From: Propionispira raffinosivorans DSM 20765 | Lineage (GTDB): Bacteria > Bacillota > Negativicutes > Selenomonadales > Selenomonadaceae | Direction of reading: 5' to 3' | DNA length: 64,000 bases | NCBI RefSeq assembly: GCF_000381065.1 | Contig: NZ_KB905848.1 | Coordinates: 1-64,000 of the forward strand | Part shown: positions 62,949 to 64,000 of the stretch, in pieces | Numbering within the stretch: the stretch's first letter is position 1 | How the letters are laid out: every line of letters starts with the position of its first letter | The notes under the pieces: model-generated | What the model saw: only the letters and a program-made list of their open reading frames with translations | Told to the model about the DNA's origin: nothing | Databases searched by the model: none | Made by a program: the position numbers and the translations under genes

Positions 62949-64000
62949 ATGAAACATCGTTTTAGTTTTTTTATATTTATTGGCATAATTGGTATGGCAG
63001 GAGGTCTTGGCGAATGGTTTATGTACCGACAAGGGTTATCATTGTTACAACCTGCCTGGACACTCGCTATTTTTTTGCTAGCACCTTTAACTTTCGTTGT
63101 GCCAAACGTTGCTGAAAAACATTTACCACGGTTACTAACGAAACTGCTATCTATTATTGGCGGTTATTGGTTTATTTTTTGCTACTATTCATTGGGATTT
63201 TTGCTGCTATATTTTATTTTCTCTGGAGTAAGCTTATTATTCCTGCAAGCAATGGATTGGAAAATAGTTTTGCCTTACTTTTCTATTGGATCGTTTCTCT
63301 TCATTGTAGTCGTTATTAGTCTGGGCACATGGAATGCGTTTCATCCAGTTTATCGAAAAGCCACATTGCTTACGAACAAGCCTTTACCTAAAAATATCCG
63401 TATTGCCTTTATTAGTGATATACATCTCGGAACTATTTTAGGTAAAAACTTCAGCAACAAACTCGCTGAAAAAATCAATACCATGCAGCCTGATATCGTG
63501 ATTTTAGGTGGAGACATTATTGATGGTAATCTTGAATTCGTTCTAAAAGACAAAAGCTATGAAAATCTAAAAAAAATCAAGTCTGCCTTGGGAACCTATG
63601 CCGTATATGGCAACCACGATTATTATGGCGGCGATATAAACAAAGAACAACAAATTCTGGCTCCTACTATTCAATTTTTGAAAGACAAATCTGTTTTGAT
63701 TGAAGGTATGATCCAAATTATTGGTTTAGATGATTTCATTTTCAATCCTAGAAATAAAGTTCCTCTACAAGATAATAAAGTTCTTAATATCCTTGTAGAT
63801 CATGAACCATGGCGAATTCGTGAAGCCGCTGCTGCTGGTTACGATCTTTATTTGGCTGGTCATACCCATGCCGGACAATTTTTTCCGAATCGCATGATTA
63901 CAAAAAAAATATATGACTTAGATTACGGCAGTAAAATGTTTGGCAATATGTTAACGATTGTTTCAAACGGCTACGGCTTTTGGGGAATTCCGGTGCGAAT
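62949..64000 (+). CDS. Membrane-anchored metallophosphoesterase (YkuE-like), cut by the window end
   Basis: The frame from the ATG at 62949 stays open to the last base, giving about 350 residues. The N-terminal 140 residues hold about four transmembrane helices, followed by a calcineurin-like phosphoesterase domain: IAFISDIHLG, LGGDIIDG, YGNHDYYGG and LAGHTHAGQ. The site AAGGAG lies 13 bases before the ATG, a little far. The visible end (GFWGIPVR) is near the usual C-terminus, so only a few residues should be missing. Substrates of YkuE-like enzymes are unclear. Confidence 0.88.
   Translation, partial: MKHRFSFFIFIGIIGMAGGLGEWFMYRQGLSLLQPAWTLAIFLLAPLTFVVPNVAEKHLPRLLTKLLSIIGGYWFIFCYYSLGFLLLYFIFSGVSLLFLQAMDWKIVLPYFSIGSFLFIVVVISLGTWNAFHPVYRKATLLTNKPLPKNIRIAFISDIHLGTILGKNFSNKLAEKINTMQPDIVILGGDIIDGNLEFVLKDKSYENLKKIKSALGTYAVYGNHDYYGGDINKEQQILAPTIQFLKDKSVLIEGMIQIIGLDDFIFNPRNKVPLQDNKVLNILVDHEPWRIREAAAAGYDLYLAGHTHAGQFFPNRMITKKIYDLDYGSKMFGNMLTIVSNGYGFWGIPVR

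Overview
The window reads as chromosome of a low-GC, Gram-negative-type (diderm) Firmicute of the Negativicutes (Selenomonas/Pelosinus/Propionispira-like). This is an inference from gene content, not an alignment. The clues are an outer-membrane beta-barrel-like protein ending in Phe (13.3-13.9 kb), clostridial-type sugar genes, a T-box leader on serS, Man-family PTS operons and a sigma-54 promoter with a LevR-type activator.

Layout. (1) 1-0.3 kb: right end of an ISL3-family insertion sequence. (2) 0.4-13.2 kb: a pentose (xylose/xyloside) regulon with GH43 beta-xylosidase, GPH symporter, LacI regulator, xylulokinase, a DUF4867 protein, a ChvE/MmsAB-type ABC importer and a divergent FucI/AraA-fold isomerase. 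No classical XylA is present, and three matching GTGC-type palindromes mark the divergent control region. (3) 13.3-13.9 kb: the barrel protein. (4) 14.1-18.5 kb: a Man-family PTS (IIC-IID-IIA-IIB) with a GatD-like dehydrogenase and an AlsE-like epimerase, probably a hexitol or allulose pathway. (5) 18.6-23.2 kb: an AT-rich accessory island with four small Xre regulators and an 840-codon SIR2-STAND protein, a strong anti-phage candidate. (6) 23.6-26.7 kb: LysR/DUF4865 pair, ferredoxin-type QueG-like protein, TetR. (7) 26.8-36 kb: anaerobic glycerol-3-phosphate respiration (glpACB), GlpT, and a PhnD-like lipoprotein/histidine kinase/NarL-type regulator that probably controls them. (8) 36-51 kb: signalling and housekeeping genes (REC-GGDEF-HD-GYP, soluble MCP, GNAT, VOC, amidohydrolase/MerR, FliB-like, secreted HAD phosphatase, VIT transporter, lysozyme-like protein, Cfa, LysR, MFS). 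(9) 52-58 kb: a second Man-family PTS driven by a sigma-54 promoter and a LevR-type activator. (10) 58.3-64 kb: YdcF, seryl-tRNA synthetase with T-box, ClbS/DfsB-like protein, two metallophosphoesterases (the last cut by the window edge).

Scattered through regions 7-9 is a family of nested palindromic intergenic repeats (clear copies at 32.6, 44.6 and 48.0 kb). The copies differ almost only by transitions, as expected if pairing is conserved. No tRNA, rRNA or CRISPR array was seen.
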